Source: Hyposmocoma kahamanoa
Taxonomy: Eukaryota; Arthropoda; Insecta; Lepidoptera; Cosmopterigidae
Length of the DNA: 64,000 nt
Assembly: GCF_003589595.1 (NCBI RefSeq)
Contig: NW_020653750.1
Location: 3,986,828-4,050,827 of the forward strand
Direction of reading: 5' to 3'
Both the position numbers and the translations under genes were made by a program. Below are positions 36,101 through 45,191 of the stretch, one piece after another; position 1 is the stretch's first letter, and each line of letters begins with the position of its first letter. The notes under the pieces were generated by a model. That model was not told the DNA's origin. It saw nothing but the letters and a program-made list of their open reading frames with translations, and ran no database searches.

Positions 36101-39100
36101 TGCCGCCAAACACTAAAGTGAGCATTTCCGCGTTCCTGTTTTGAAGGGTAATTAATGGTGCTGTTGAAGTTACAAGCACTTGAGACTTGTCAACTTATGT
36201 TTCAGGATGACGGGCGCAGTGGCAGTGCCTCTCAGATCTTTGCGATTTAAAGCTCTGAGCGGCACTGCAACTGTTATGGGCAGGCATGTCGCTAACCACG
36301 AGATGCACGATTTGTTCGACTCGCCACTTGGTATTATAAAAAAACACGCTTTCCGAGGGTTGTGAACCATCTTCGACGTGCAGGTTTCCTAACGATGTGT
36401 TTCTTAACCAAAAAACACAAAAGTTAATTTTAAATTTAAAGAATTTTAAAGAAACACAGAGGGCGAGACTGGATATGAACCCAGGGTTTCTGCTTGAGAG
36501 GCGGTCAAACCATTAGGCTACCACGACGTATACATATAGATATCATATGTTTTTTACCTACTGACTTAGTACCAAATTAAAATTAGAGCAGGCATAATGT
36601 GTATTTAAAAGTACATGGTCTTTTCGATTTATTTAATACATATTAGTTTATGAAAGAACTCAATTACCTTCTCGCCAAATAGACATAACAAGTGATGTCA
36701 GACAGGGCATCGGAGACATGATGTGGGATTTGATCACTGCAATTCAAGACGTCGTACGTCATGTCGAGCTGTCGATCGCCCTTGGTCAAGCGGTACTTTG
36801 TCTTTGTCAGGTCGCGCCAATTGCGCCCTGCAAATAGGTCTTCTTTAGCATTAACAAAGTTTTAACCTAGTCTTAGTTAAATAAGAATGCAGAAGCTCTG
36901 TCCATATCATTTATTGTAAGAAATTTTAAAAGAGGAAAGGCTGTAACCAATAAAATGTTATAAAGAAAAGTTGCAATTATTGTAACACACTTCCTATAAA
37001 AGTAACTAACACAACACTCACCCCAATAGGGCCTATATAACAATATAGTTGTAATAGTAATTGACGTAAGTTTAACTAAACGAAGGTGATTTGTGATTTA
37101 CGGGCACATCCTCTTGTTTCATGAATTTTGGTGGTAGTGGTGACAGATGTACTAAAATAAGAATAGTGAAGGAAAAGGAAACTCGAGAGCTATTTAAAAT
37201 TTTAAAAATAAGTAGCTAGGTACCAGAAAAGCGTGTTTGATAATAATTGTAACTTTCTTAAAATAAAAGTTTTATTGACATTGGTTACTGGAAAGTGCAC
37301 AATACCGAATTCGTCCCCCAGCTTGCCACCCTTAAAGGAAATAAAATTAGAAAAATAAAAAAAATATTCCATTTCTTAAATTTAAATGGGACATTACATT
37401 AATTGCATAACATACATACAAAAAAAATACTGTCGAATTGAGAACCTCCTCCTTTTTTTAAAGTCGGTTAAACAGGTGGGATAATGGTGGTCAGCATCGT
37501 CATAAACTCACATTACAAAAACTTAGCACACATATACATGTATGAGAGTGGTTCGATAAATGCTTGACTTAAGGTTAAATAAAAACTTTTTTCAGAATTT
37601 ATTTTTATTTCTTAATTTAGAATTCCCTAATAAGCAAATGACGTTACTTTATAAAATTAGTTCGTAAATAAAAAAAAATAAAAATAAAAAAGTTAGGTGA
37701 AGTCGATGAATGTTTTGAAGATGGAGAATACAGAATTTTGAGTATTATGTTTCTGGTCTGCAATCAGGACATCAAAACTTGTCGAATTATGATACGAACT
37801 GTATTGCTACACTTCCGTACTCACCAAATTTGGCAACATATTTCAGTATTTTTATCTGATTTTGTACTGATTTTGAAACATGAGGCTTATATTTCAGTTT
37901 GACAAAAAATATGTTTTTGGTGGGTTGAAGAAGTTGAGATATCGCTTGTCAAGGTATACAGAGTTAAAAGGAGATTACTTATGAAAATAAAACATAATTT
38001 AAAAAAAAAAGTATCTTCTTCTCTAAGTCCTCGACTTATCAAACTGCCCTTGTATATAGTGTGTGAACCAAGCACAGCGCTAATGAAGTTTAAAGAGTTG
38101 CTTTGGGTACATATAATGAACTCTATAAAAATTTTATACATAAATGTAATCGGAATAGATCACAATAGTTACCACATCGTGAGGCAAAATCAGTGACCCA
38201 AGGCACCATAAAATGGGCTTGAGGATCATTAGCAGATCTTCCTGCAAGCATGTTCAGATGCAGCAGATAATCCAGATTTGATATCCTCCCTTTCACCCAT
38301 AGCAAGCACAGTTTTTCCAATTGTGCAACGTCATTTCGCCAACACCACTCCTCTCCTCGCCTTCCTTGAGATCCTTGATTTGACACAGCAGGTGTACTCT
38401 GCTTACTTCTATTCAACTCATAAATTAAAGATGCATCTAATGTATGTATATTGTTTATTATAGAAGGTAATATTTGCAACCACAAATTCTCTGTCAAATA
38501 AATATCTTGAAGCTCAATCATACCCAAACTCAAGCCTCTATCGCTCATAGACTTTGCAACATTCAACAATTGGTATATTAAAAACATGCCTCTGGTATAA
38601 TTCTTATCTACAAGAGCTGGACTGAAATTTAAGCAATCCAATAAATTATACTCATAGTGGCCTCTGTAGACTACAAAGTAGTTATTATCAGTCTCTAATG
38701 TGAACATAGCTGCTAACAAATTGACATGAGACTCATAAGATTTTGAAACATATTTATTGGGCACTATATCTTTATATTCTGTAGACTTTCCTGAGCTGTC
38801 ATTCTTTATTCTAATTACATTACAGCCATACAATCTCAGCATCACTTCGGAAAGAAGCTGATCATGCTCCATAAGGTTGACAATAGTACTTTCTTTGGAG
38901 CTTTCTGTGTTTTGACAGTATTTCTTATAAGATTCCTTCCAAAGCGTTCTTTGATTGGTTTGTGAGACATATTGAAGGAGCTGTGCGAATGTTAAAGATG
39001 ATTCCGAGTTACTTTCATTGAGTTTATATCGAGGCAAAGGTAAAACCTTGGAAACCTTTTTATGTAGTACCTAAGACAAAGACAGAGTCAATGTTTAAAA

Positions 39101-39429
39101 ACAATGTAATAATTTAATATAAATACACTCAAGTATATACAGTGCATACATACTCTGATAAATACTTTTCGCCATGGATAAGAGACACTTTCACCAAGTT
39201 GTAGGGTGTAATCTACATTATTCACGCATGAATCGATTTCTGCGTTCTTTAGCCATTTTTTAAGCCAACTGCTGTGTACAACGACTGTAAATAGGTCAGA
39301 CGTAGAAGTTGAAAACACATTTTTGTTGTTTATGTTTAGTTCTTTACTAATACAATCCATTTTACAATCATTTAAAAAGTCGTTGTTTTGGTTTCTCGTG
39401 ACTGTGAAGCGAAACAGAAATGTTGACAT
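18928..39429 (-). CDS. WDR81: WDR81: BEACH and WD40 endolysosomal regulator, 19 exons, complete
   Basis: WDR81 works with WDR91 on endosomes and lysosomes, restraining the Beclin-1 PI3-kinase complex and promoting endosome maturation and aggregate clearance (known for the family). Nineteen exons joined by GT-AG introns give 2,102 residues plus stop; human WDR81 is about 1,941. Every junction keeps phase. Exon 1 is 39154-39429 (ATG ending at 39429) and exon 2 is 38173-39070, together residues 1-391 with the N-terminal conserved VLPLPRYKL and PWVTDF blocks. BEACH exons 3-6, the long middle exons 7-13 and WD40 exons 14-19 are listed separately. The introns carry a LINE, SINEs and MITEs; the coding exons carry none. 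The protein ends [17 protein letters not shown], the typical WDR81 C-terminus. Confidence 0.95.
20127..20245 (-). repeat. Repeat A, copy 2 (fragment)
   Basis: Contains TACCCTTCAAAACCGGAACG, CAGTAATGCTC and GGAGCTCTACTGCTACTAA, the minus-strand form of the repeat A 5' half. Confidence 0.65.
20493..20650 (-). repeat. SINE-2 copy, minus strand
   Basis: Shows the reverse of the tail and head: GTGAAATTACTCCACTAG, CAAAGATCGAACACTC and CGGCCGGATTCGAACCGACG. Confidence 0.75.
20766..20885 (+). repeat. SINE-2 copy, plus strand
   Basis: Shows GTGGCGTAGTTGATATAGC, AAGACATCGGTTCGTATCC and GTGTTCGATCCTTG in order, without the far tail. Confidence 0.75.
21466..21725 (-). repeat. Repeat A, copy 3 (long)
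   Basis: Starts at a T-run, then CAAGTGACGGGACGAACAAG, later GTTGACAAGTC, CAGTAATGCTGACACTGC and GAGCTCTACTGCTACTAA. Complete or nearly so, minus orientation. It abuts WDR81 exon 17 within 20 bases. Confidence 0.75.
21955..22262 (+). repeat. Repeat A, copy 4 (long)
   Basis: Plus-strand copy with GAGTTCGTCCAGTGAAGTAC at the start, the GGTGAAATTACTGGCACATG core, CAGGCGCACGACTTGTTCG, and an A-rich end. It faces copy 3 as an inverted pair about 230 bases apart. Confidence 0.75.
22263..23601 (-). other. WDR81 intron 16, mostly unique AT-rich sequence
   Basis: Between repeat A copy 4 and exon 16 I see no element or splice-consistent ORF. A short open stretch at 22441-22644 on the minus strand has no recognisable similarity. 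Confidence 0.5.
23815..24060 (+). repeat. Repeat A, copy 5
   Basis: Contains CAGTAATGTGAGCATTACTG, AAATTACAGGCACAAC, GACGGGCGCAGTGGCAGTGC and GCCAGGCGCACGACTG. Part of the middle is deleted relative to copy 4. Confidence 0.7.
24061..25126. other. WDR81 intron 15, SINE-like fragment then unique sequence
   Basis: At 24115-24195 a diverged tRNA-like head (GGTTCGTGTTCAGTC) with a TTGTTCGATCTTTGCATCA tail resembles SINE-2. At 24582-24836 the minus strand reads [20 protein letters not shown], typical of the thumb region of a LINE RT (KRAIRxIxxL), so a short LINE remnant is likely. The rest is unremarkable. Confidence 0.5.
24582..24836 (-). pseudogene. LINE reverse-transcriptase C-terminal remnant
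   Basis: Residues [20 protein letters not shown], then [20 protein letters not shown], match the C-terminal region of Jockey/CR1-type ORF2 (LQKRAIR, then a block naming a common segment LTVxxLYI). Only about 85 residues are open. Confidence 0.6.
25307..25476. repeat. MITE family D, copy 2
   Basis: GGTGCGTACAGATCTGGCGA at the left and, on the minus strand, GGGTGCGTAAAAATGTGGCG at the right. It lies 25 bases from WDR81 exon 15, just upstream of it in the intron. Confidence 0.7.
25968..26042. repeat. (GACA)n-rich microsatellite
   Basis: Imperfect GACAGACAGACGGACAGAC-type tract next to WDR81 exon 13. Confidence 0.8.
26068..34732 (-). CDS. WDR81: WDR81 exons 7-13: linker and helical middle region
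   Basis: Exon 7 32246-34732 (829 codons), 8 31630-31805, 9 31317-31504, 10 31020-31092, 11 30683-30859, 12 30237-30397, 13 26068-26328 (residues about 600-1773). Exon 7 starts acidic then Ser/Arg-rich, has ordered blocks such as [19 protein letters not shown], and a long disordered Ser-rich part (about residues 1130-1330). Exon 8 has [18 protein letters not shown]. Exon 9 is GC-rich and reads [16 protein letters not shown], with [16 protein letters not shown] later; a longer ORF in another frame across it is spurious. Intron 12 (26329-30236) is the largest of this block and holds a LINE fragment. Confidence 0.9.
26329..27082 (-). other. WDR81 intron 12, 3' part
   Basis: No ORF or repeat recognised between exon 13 and the LINE tail at 27083. 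Confidence 0.5.
27290..27410. repeat. Minisatellite (AAAATTGAAAATTA units)
   Basis: About eight imperfect units of AAAATTGAAAATTA(C/T)A lie in the 3' UTR of the intron-12 LINE. Confidence 0.85.
27420..29013 (-). pseudogene. Reverse transcriptase of the intron-12 LINE, broken
   Basis: Contains [54 protein letters not shown], then an in-frame TGA near 28417, [28 protein letters not shown], and [11 protein letters not shown] with YADD intact. A frameshift near 27770-27830 moves the thumb and C-terminus ([19 protein letters not shown]) to another frame. One stop and one frameshift, so inactive but not ancient. Confidence 0.85.
29083..29482. repeat. AT-rich element ending in a 56-bp near-perfect palindrome
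   Basis: 27-base arms 29427-29453 and 29456-29482 are perfectly complementary with a two-base AC loop. A related sequence in direct orientation, AACTATAATCCATTTATTT, begins at 29085, so this may be a small element bounded by these blocks. Its part 29095-29190 (CTTGATACTTAAGACTTAAA) is related to 60030-60100. Confidence 0.65.
30577..30612. repeat. 36-bp perfect hairpin in WDR81 intron 11
   Basis: 17-base arms TAACACCACCCTGCTGA and TCAGCAGGGTGGTGTTA with a two-base loop, about 70 bases downstream of exon 11 in transcript sense. Confidence 0.8.
35028..36827 (-). CDS. WDR81: WDR81 exons 3-6: BEACH domain
   Basis: Exon 3 36668-36827, exon 4 35702-35861, exon 5 35470-35594, exon 6 35028-35206 (residues about 392-599). 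Residues [90 protein letters not shown] and [11 protein letters not shown] are the BEACH hallmarks in order. Several codons are split by introns (G|GG, AG|A, AA|G), which confirms the junctions. Exon 6 ends in a Pro-rich stretch leading to the linker. Confidence 0.93.
36075..36350 (+). repeat. Repeat A, copy 6
   Basis: Contains TTGAAGGGTAATTAATGGTG, GACTTGTCAACTTATG, GACGGGCGCAGTGGCAGTGC and CACTTGGTATTATAAAAAAA, in WDR81 intron 3. Confidence 0.75.
36465..36535 (-). repeat. tRNA-derived SINE head (third family)
   Basis: On the minus strand an A-box-like GTGGTAGCCTAATGG is followed by CCTGGGTTCATATCCAG with a B box. No intact acceptor stem, so it is a SINE head rather than a tRNA gene. Confidence 0.6.
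36828..38172 (-). other. WDR81 intron 2
   Basis: AT-rich with the right half of a repeat C copy at 37285-37469; otherwise no feature recognised. Confidence 0.55.
37285..37469 (+). repeat. Repeat C, copy 2 (5' truncated)
   Basis: Contains CAGCTTGCCACCCTTA, GAGAACCTCCTCC and ends AAAGTCGGTTA, matching the right half of the copy at 61869-62169. Confidence 0.7.
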
Positions 39430-39718
39430 TTCTTTGACAATTTATATTTTAATTTTTTTTTCTTCTTTCCATAAAGGAAAAGGCAAAAGTTTTACACCAT
39501 ACAGCCAAGTCTTGGTACATTATTCTTTTTTGGTACATGAAGTTGAATTATGTTTCTGTAAATATGGCCGCCACAAAGAGGATAGGCAATTTGAGGCAGC
39601 GTGCTTGGATTGACTCGGGATTCCTTAGAACGGGCCGATACGTGTATTTTTTAGTTCGAGATTCGTATAATTTCGCGTTTAAATCTTCGATTAAGGCACA
39701 ATAGCACTATCCTATTCC

Positions 39719-42700
39719 TTATTAGGGCGTCTTGGGGGCTCCACCTACATCTTGGAGCCCAAGCTAACCTCACCTGCAAGTGGTGCGCCTGCTGATAGAC
39801 GGACGAGGCTCTAGCGAGGGGTTTTCCCTTTCGGGGGTTGGGAGGTCAGACGGCAGTCGCTCCCGTAAAAACCAACACCGCCACATCAACTTATGGAAGT
39901 CAACAGAAGGATATGGCATAGGGATAGGGCGCCGCCGCAAAACGGCGCGCAGGAGCCTCGCCCGACTTCTGTGGCAAGTGGACTAGGGCTACCGTGTCAA
40001 GGGTGGGCACGGTTAAAGAGGCGAGCCCCTACCCATCACAGGAAGCTCCGCTTTGCCACGTGGAACATTGGCACGCTGACTGGACGCGCGAGGGAGCTAG
40101 CAGACGTGCTTTCCAGGCGGAGGGTCGCCGTGGCGTTCCTGCAGGAGACTCGGTGGAAAGGCAGCAGATCCCGGCTCATTGGGAATGGCTACAAGCTGAT
40201 CTACACCGGTGCTCCTAGGGGCGTGAACGGGGTGGCCGTGGTGCTCTCCGAGGAGTTTCACGATCACGTCCTGGAAGTGAAACGCTTTAGCGACCGGCTT
40301 ATGGTAGTGAGGGTGCTTATTGAAGGGGTCGTGACCCACTTGATAAGCGCCTACGCACCTCAGGCCGGTTGCAGCGACACGGACAGGGCGAGGTTCTGGG
40401 ATCAACTCGGGGAAGTGCTGAGTGCCATTCCTTTGGCGCAGGCAGTCGTCTTGGGTGGCGACCTGAACGGTCATGTGGGTGAGGCGTGCGAAGGGTTCGA
40501 GCGGGTCCACGGTGGCTACGGGTACGGCAGTCGCAACGCGGAGGGAGGAGACATCCTCACAACGTGTGCGGCGGCCAACCTCGCCATCGTGAACACGTTC
40601 TTTAAAAAGAACCCAGAGCATTTAATCACCTACAGGAGCGGCGGACACGCCACCCAAATCGATTTCCTACTCACCAGGAGACACCATATCAGCAAAGTGG
40701 CCAACTGCAAGGTCATACCAGGTGAGAGTCTCACTGCGCAACACCGTCTTCTTGTCATGGATCTCTGCGTAAAGCCGGTCGACAAGCCCGCTGAGCGCTG
40801 CCGACGCCAAATCAGATGGTGGCGGCTTGATAGTACCACGTCCCAGGAGTTCATCTCAGCGATCGGCGATAAATGCGCCGACACTGAAGGTGATCTAGTC
40901 CAGAACCACTGGGACAACATTCAGGCTGCCATATCTGAGGCGGCGAAAGCGGTGCTGGGCTTGTCCAAGGGTGGTCGCAAATGTGACAAAGAAACTTGGT
41001 GGTGGAACGACACAGTCCAGAGGGAGGTGAGGGTGAAGAAAGCCCTCTTCAAAACGTGGCAAGCGTCCGGATCTTCTGAAGACCGCGATGCATATAGGGA
41101 TGCCAAACGTGCCGCTAAGAAAGCTGTAGCCAGAGCCAGACGGGACCACTTGCAGCCGTTGTACGACAAGTTGGAATCGTCTGAGGGGCAGAAGCTTATC
41201 TTTAAGCTGGCACGTTCGAGGGTCTTAGCGGCACAAGATATTTCCAAGTGTCGCTGCATTAAAGACTCTCATGGCAACCTTATATGCGAGGTCGACGCGG
41301 TGAAGGAGAGATGGCGCTCATATTTCCACGAGTTGCTGAATCAGCAGCACGGAGAGGTACAGCCACCGGTCCTCCCTCCAAATCAGGGACTAGTGCGACC
41401 GGTAACGCCTGAGGAAGTCCACTTAGCTCTTCGTCGCATGAAGAATCGGAAAGCTGTCGGAGCCGATGGGGTTCCCATCGAGGCCTGGAAGGCAATGGGT
41501 CCCCGTGGTGTGGGCATCCTTACCGGCCTCTTTAATCGCGTGCTCTTCACCGGTAAAATCCCTAACCAATGGAGACTGAGTATTATCAAAGGGAAGGGAT
41601 CAGTGCAGGAGTGCAAGTGTGGCGATTATAGGGGCATAAAGGTCATGTCCCACACCATGAAGCTCTTCGAGCGTATAATAGACTCTCGGATCCGACAGGA
41701 GAGTGCTGTCTCGGAGGGTCAGTATGGGTTTCGGCCTGGTCTTGGGACCATGGATCCTGTTTTTGCCCTAAGGGTCATCATGGAGAAATACAGATTGAAG
41801 AATACGCCTCTGCATTTCATGTTTCTTGACATGCAGAAGGCCTTCGACTGTATCCCCCGTGTAATGATCTGGTGAGCACTGAGATCCAAAGGGGTACCAG
41901 AAGCTTATATTGACATCATCCGAGACATGTACCGCGATTCCGATTCCATGGTTAGGACTGCTGTTGGTGACACTAAACCCTTCCCTGTCACAGTCGGAGT
42001 TCACCAGGGCTCAGTTCTCAGTCCCTATCTGTTCAGCGTGGTATTAGACGAGGTCTCAAGCTCCATCCGAGACACGCATGAGCAACCCCCGTGGATGCTT
42101 ATGTATGCTGACGATATTGCGCTGGCGGATGCGGATAGAGGGAGACTGGTACGACGAGTGAATTTGTAGAAGGAGTCGCTTGAGAACGGCGGTCTGAGAC
42201 TAAATGTGGCGAAGACTGAGTACATGGTCTGCAACGCTACAGATCCCCTACCCGTTCGCATAGGCGAAGACGTGGTCGAGCCTACGGGCCAGTTTAAATA
42301 CTTGGGATCTGTACTCAGCGCGTCCGGAGACATCGACTGCGACGTCAGAGCCCGAATCGCAGCCGCTTGGGCAAAGTGGCGTGAGGTGACTGGTGTCATT
42401 TGTGACCCCAAGATTTCCGGTTAAGCTGAAAGGACAGGTCTATAAATCCATCATTAGGCCTGTCCTTTTATATGGTAGTGAAACGTGGGCCGTACTTGAG
42501 CGCCATAAGCAGGAGCTGCGTGTCACGGAAATGAAGATGCTGCGCTGGATGTGTGGAGTTTCACGGAAAGACTGTGTCAGAAGCTCCCGCATCCGCGGCA
42601 GCCTTCACGACCGTGACATTGCAGATAAACTGCAAGAAAGCCGCCTACGTTGGTACGGCCACATCTTACGGAAACCGGCATGCTACGTGGGAAACAAATG

Positions 42701-42919
42701 TCTGGCTATGCCGCCTCCGCCGGGCCCCGGTAGAAGGGGCAGACCCAAGAAGTGCTGGCTTGACGTCGCCAAGGGTGATATGCGTGCCAATGGTCTCACC
42801 ACTAAGGATGCCGAAGACCGTGCAAAGTGGAGGAGAAAAGGCAGGAAAGCGGACCCCGGGCTTCGCAGCAACACTGCTGAGGACGCAACCGGGACAACGC
42901 TCAGATGAGAGAGAGAGAG
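39719..42919 (+). mobile_element. RTE-clade LINE, full-length-looking, inactivated
   Basis: A 3.2-kb element bounded by perfect 16-bp target duplications. It has a GC-rich 5' region with one long endonuclease/RT frame and ends in a short (GA)n tail, typical of RTE elements, which lack long poly(A). Coding begins near 39893. It is oriented opposite to the repeat B it sits in. Two nonsense changes and one frameshift inactivate it, few enough to suggest a recent insertion. Confidence 0.88.
39893..42908 (+). pseudogene. RTE endonuclease/reverse transcriptase with two stops and a frameshift
   Basis: Endonuclease: FATWNIGTLTGR, FLQETRWKG with the Glu, LGGDLNGHVG, and TQIDFLLTRR before AQHRLLVMDL. 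RT: RMKNRKAVGADGVPIEAWK, GDYRGIKVMSHTMKLFER, GQYGFRPGLGTMD, FLDMQKAFDCIPR, GVHQGSVLSPYLFSVVLDE and MYADDIALAD with YADD intact. A TGA at 41873-41875 after ATC TGG and a TAG at 42167-42169 fit Trp codons mutated by one base each. One extra base near 42418 shifts the last part (VYKSIIRPVLLYGSETWAVL to the end near 42908) into the next frame. Confidence 0.9.
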
Positions 42920-43775
42920 AGCACTATCCTATTCCACTTTAAACTAGATTTCACAAAATAATTGAAAGTCAAAATAAAAACGACACTTTTCCCTCCAGAA
43001 GGTCCAGAGCGAATCCTTATATTTTAAGCGAATAATGACAGCATATGATTTAGAAAACATACAGCCTTTTCCAAATGTAGAAAAAAAAATGTAGAAAAAT
43101 CTACTAACATTCAATTTTGGAACTGATAAAATGTACTCCCCATACTTACCAAAAAAATGTGCGTTATTTACGCCAGAACAACTCGTCAAGTCTATACCAT
43201 AGTAATTTAAAAAATCAACTTTCAGAGTCGAGCAGTGTCGTCGTTCTAGCACCTTTGTCGCTAGATCTAGAGGATTTTATGCATGTTTAGCGGGTAAAAA
43301 TTTAGTGTTAGCGAGAAAAAAATATTTACCTACTTCTAGCGTCTTTTTGCCCGTTAGGCTCTTTTCATAAACAAAAATTATAACCAGTCAATCGAATACG
43401 GTAAATTAGTAATATTCGGCAAATTTTCTAATCTAACGCTGGTAACACTAACGTAGAATCAGACTGAGCGGATTCGCTCTGGACCTTTTGAAGGGAAAAG
43501 TGTCGTTTTTATTTTGACTTTCAATTGTTTTGTGAAATCTGGTTTAAAGTGAAATAGGAAAAAAAAAACAAAGAAGCATTTATTTACTAGATAAAAGTAA
43601 TTACAGTATCCATTGTTGGGGCTACTTGTAAGTAGAAGTTACTTGTGTTAGAAGCCCCGCTCTTCAGGGTTACAATTTATTTATATTTTTTTTTATCCGT
43701 AAATATTTAACTAAAATAAAACTAAGAAAGATGCGGATAGTTAATGTGTATGTATGGTATATGTCTGTGTCAGTC

Positions 43776-43978
43776 TATAAGTCTGTGTGTGTGCGTGCGT
43801 GTGTGTGTGTGCGTGTGTGTGTGTGTGTGTGTATGTGTGTGTGTGTGTGTGTGCGCGCGTGCGTGTGGTTGTGTGTTTGTGTGTGTGTGTGTGTGTGTGT
43901 TTGTATGTGTGTGTGTGCGTGTGTGTGTGTTTGTATGTGTGTGTGTGCGTGTGTATGTGTGTGCTTGCGTGCGTAACA
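43776..43978 (+). repeat. (GT)n microsatellite
   Basis: About 200 bases of GT with interspersed GC and AT steps. ORFs across it are low-complexity Cys/Val artefacts. Confidence 0.95.
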
Positions 43979-44068
43979 GAACGTATAAGTACTACATATC
44001 TGGTTGTGTAAATAAATATTGATTTAATTTATTATGCATTTATTTATTTATTTTAGGAGGTTACTCAC

Positions 44069-44241
44069 CAATCCTTATTAGAGCCTCAATGTCATCATAC
44101 GTTTTTATTTTTAGCCAATCCTCTAGTATCTTTTTACCTTCCCGGGAAGCTTTACAATAAATATTGGTTTCTTTGTTGACAAGGTTGTATAGATAGGTGG
44201 ATAATTTTATAAATTGTCTTTGAGCATACGTCGTACGTACC
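44069..44241 (-). other. Exon-like open segment of unknown origin
   Basis: Minus-strand segment bounded by an AG at 44242-44243 and a strong GTGAGT at 44063-44068, open for 57 codons. It reads AQRQFIKLSTYLYNLVNKET, then CKASREGKKILEDWLKIKTY and DDIEALIRIG, with amphipathic, non-repetitive composition. I do not recognise the family. It could be an orphan exon of a host gene carried in, or chance. Confidence 0.3.
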
Positions 44242-44710
44242 CTAATCTCGGGTGGAAATGCCGTTCGGTACCAGGCTAGCAGAAGTCACGTGGCGTCCAC
44301 ACTGCACTCGCGCTCGCTCAATGGGCAATCTCCTCGCGTATATGTACTCTTAATATTTCAAACGTATTTAATTTTGTTGATAACTAATTTATTATTAATA
44401 CAGAACTAATTTATTATTAAAACAGTGACAAAAATAAATTTTACACACGTCTACTCAATTTAGAGGTCCGGGGGAAGAGGAAATAGAATAGTGCCATTGT
44501 GCCTTAATCGAAGATTAAAACGCGAAATTATACGAATTTCGAACTAAAATACCCGTATCGGCCCGTTCTAAGGAATCCCGAGTCAATCCAAGCACGCCGC
44601 CCGCCTCAAATTGCCTATCCTCTCTGTGGCGGCCATATTTATAGAAAAACTTATTTTTATGTTTTCGGCTGAAGGACTTTGTTTCCATGGCCAGCAATAA
44701 ATTAAAAAAA

Positions 44711-45183
44711 AATCAGACAGCGGCAATGGTCTGTTATAAACAAAACAACATCCATTCGTTCGTTTGATGCCTTTCTCGCTCGTTACGATAAGGAATGGGG
44801 AAGACAAAAACCTATTGATGACATTTTTTCACTCACAGAATGATGAGATGAATATAATTTTTTTTTTGTTGTGTTCAAAACTAAATTAAAATAAGTTCTT
44901 TTTGGTTCGTATTGTCGTGCTTATTTGCAATTTTATTTACTGTTTGTGAATCAAATTCGATTTTCAAAAAAGCATGGAAGTACCGCCAAGTCTAGCGGAT
45001 TTTAGGAAATTATTTTTACCTAAATCTAGCAGAAAATCTCTGACCATCTAGGGACTTTCAATTATGTATGTACCAAAAGTCAATAATTACTATGGAGATA
45101 GAACTAGAAACGTATTCCATACTTACTAAACAGTTTGCCTGAGGTTATAGACTTGAACCTAAGAAAAGTAAAAAACATCTTTT
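44711..45183. other. AT-rich intergenic stretch
   Basis: Nothing recognised between repeat B and the hAT-like element. Confidence 0.5.
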
Positions 45184-45191
45184 GTTTTAGC

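Larger units (their letters stand above)
39555..43020 (-). repeat. Repeat B, second copy, interrupted by an RTE LINE
   Basis: The two halves, 42936-43020 (first part) and 39555-39718 (second part), read on the minus strand as repeat B. Between them lie the RTE element and a 16-bp target duplication of repeat B sequence (39703-39718 and 42920-42935, AGCACTATCCTATTCC on the plus strand). Confidence 0.8.
43560..44479 (-). mobile_element. Insertion within repeat B, LINE-like end, unclassified
   Basis: The low-coordinate end read on the minus strand gives GTAAATAAATGCTTC, a possible poly(A) signal, followed by TTTG and a T-run; this looks like a LINE 3' end with a simple tail. The interior holds a (GT)n tract and an exon-like ORF. 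Origin and class are not settled. Confidence 0.45.
43460..44710 (+). repeat. Repeat B, third copy, interrupted by a 0.9-kb insertion
   Basis: First part 43460-43559 ends GTGAAATAGGA; second part 44480-44710 begins GAAATAGAATAGTGCC and runs to TTCCATGGCCAGCAATAA. The repeated GAAATAG(G/A)A suggests a short target duplication. The interruption falls on the same bases as in the second copy. Confidence 0.75.

Noticed and set aside
40097..40621. 174-codon minus-strand ORF
   Set aside because: Antisense shadow of the RTE endonuclease.
43731..44022. Cys/Val-rich ORFs of 74-92 codons
   Set aside because: They are translations of the GT microsatellite in three frames.
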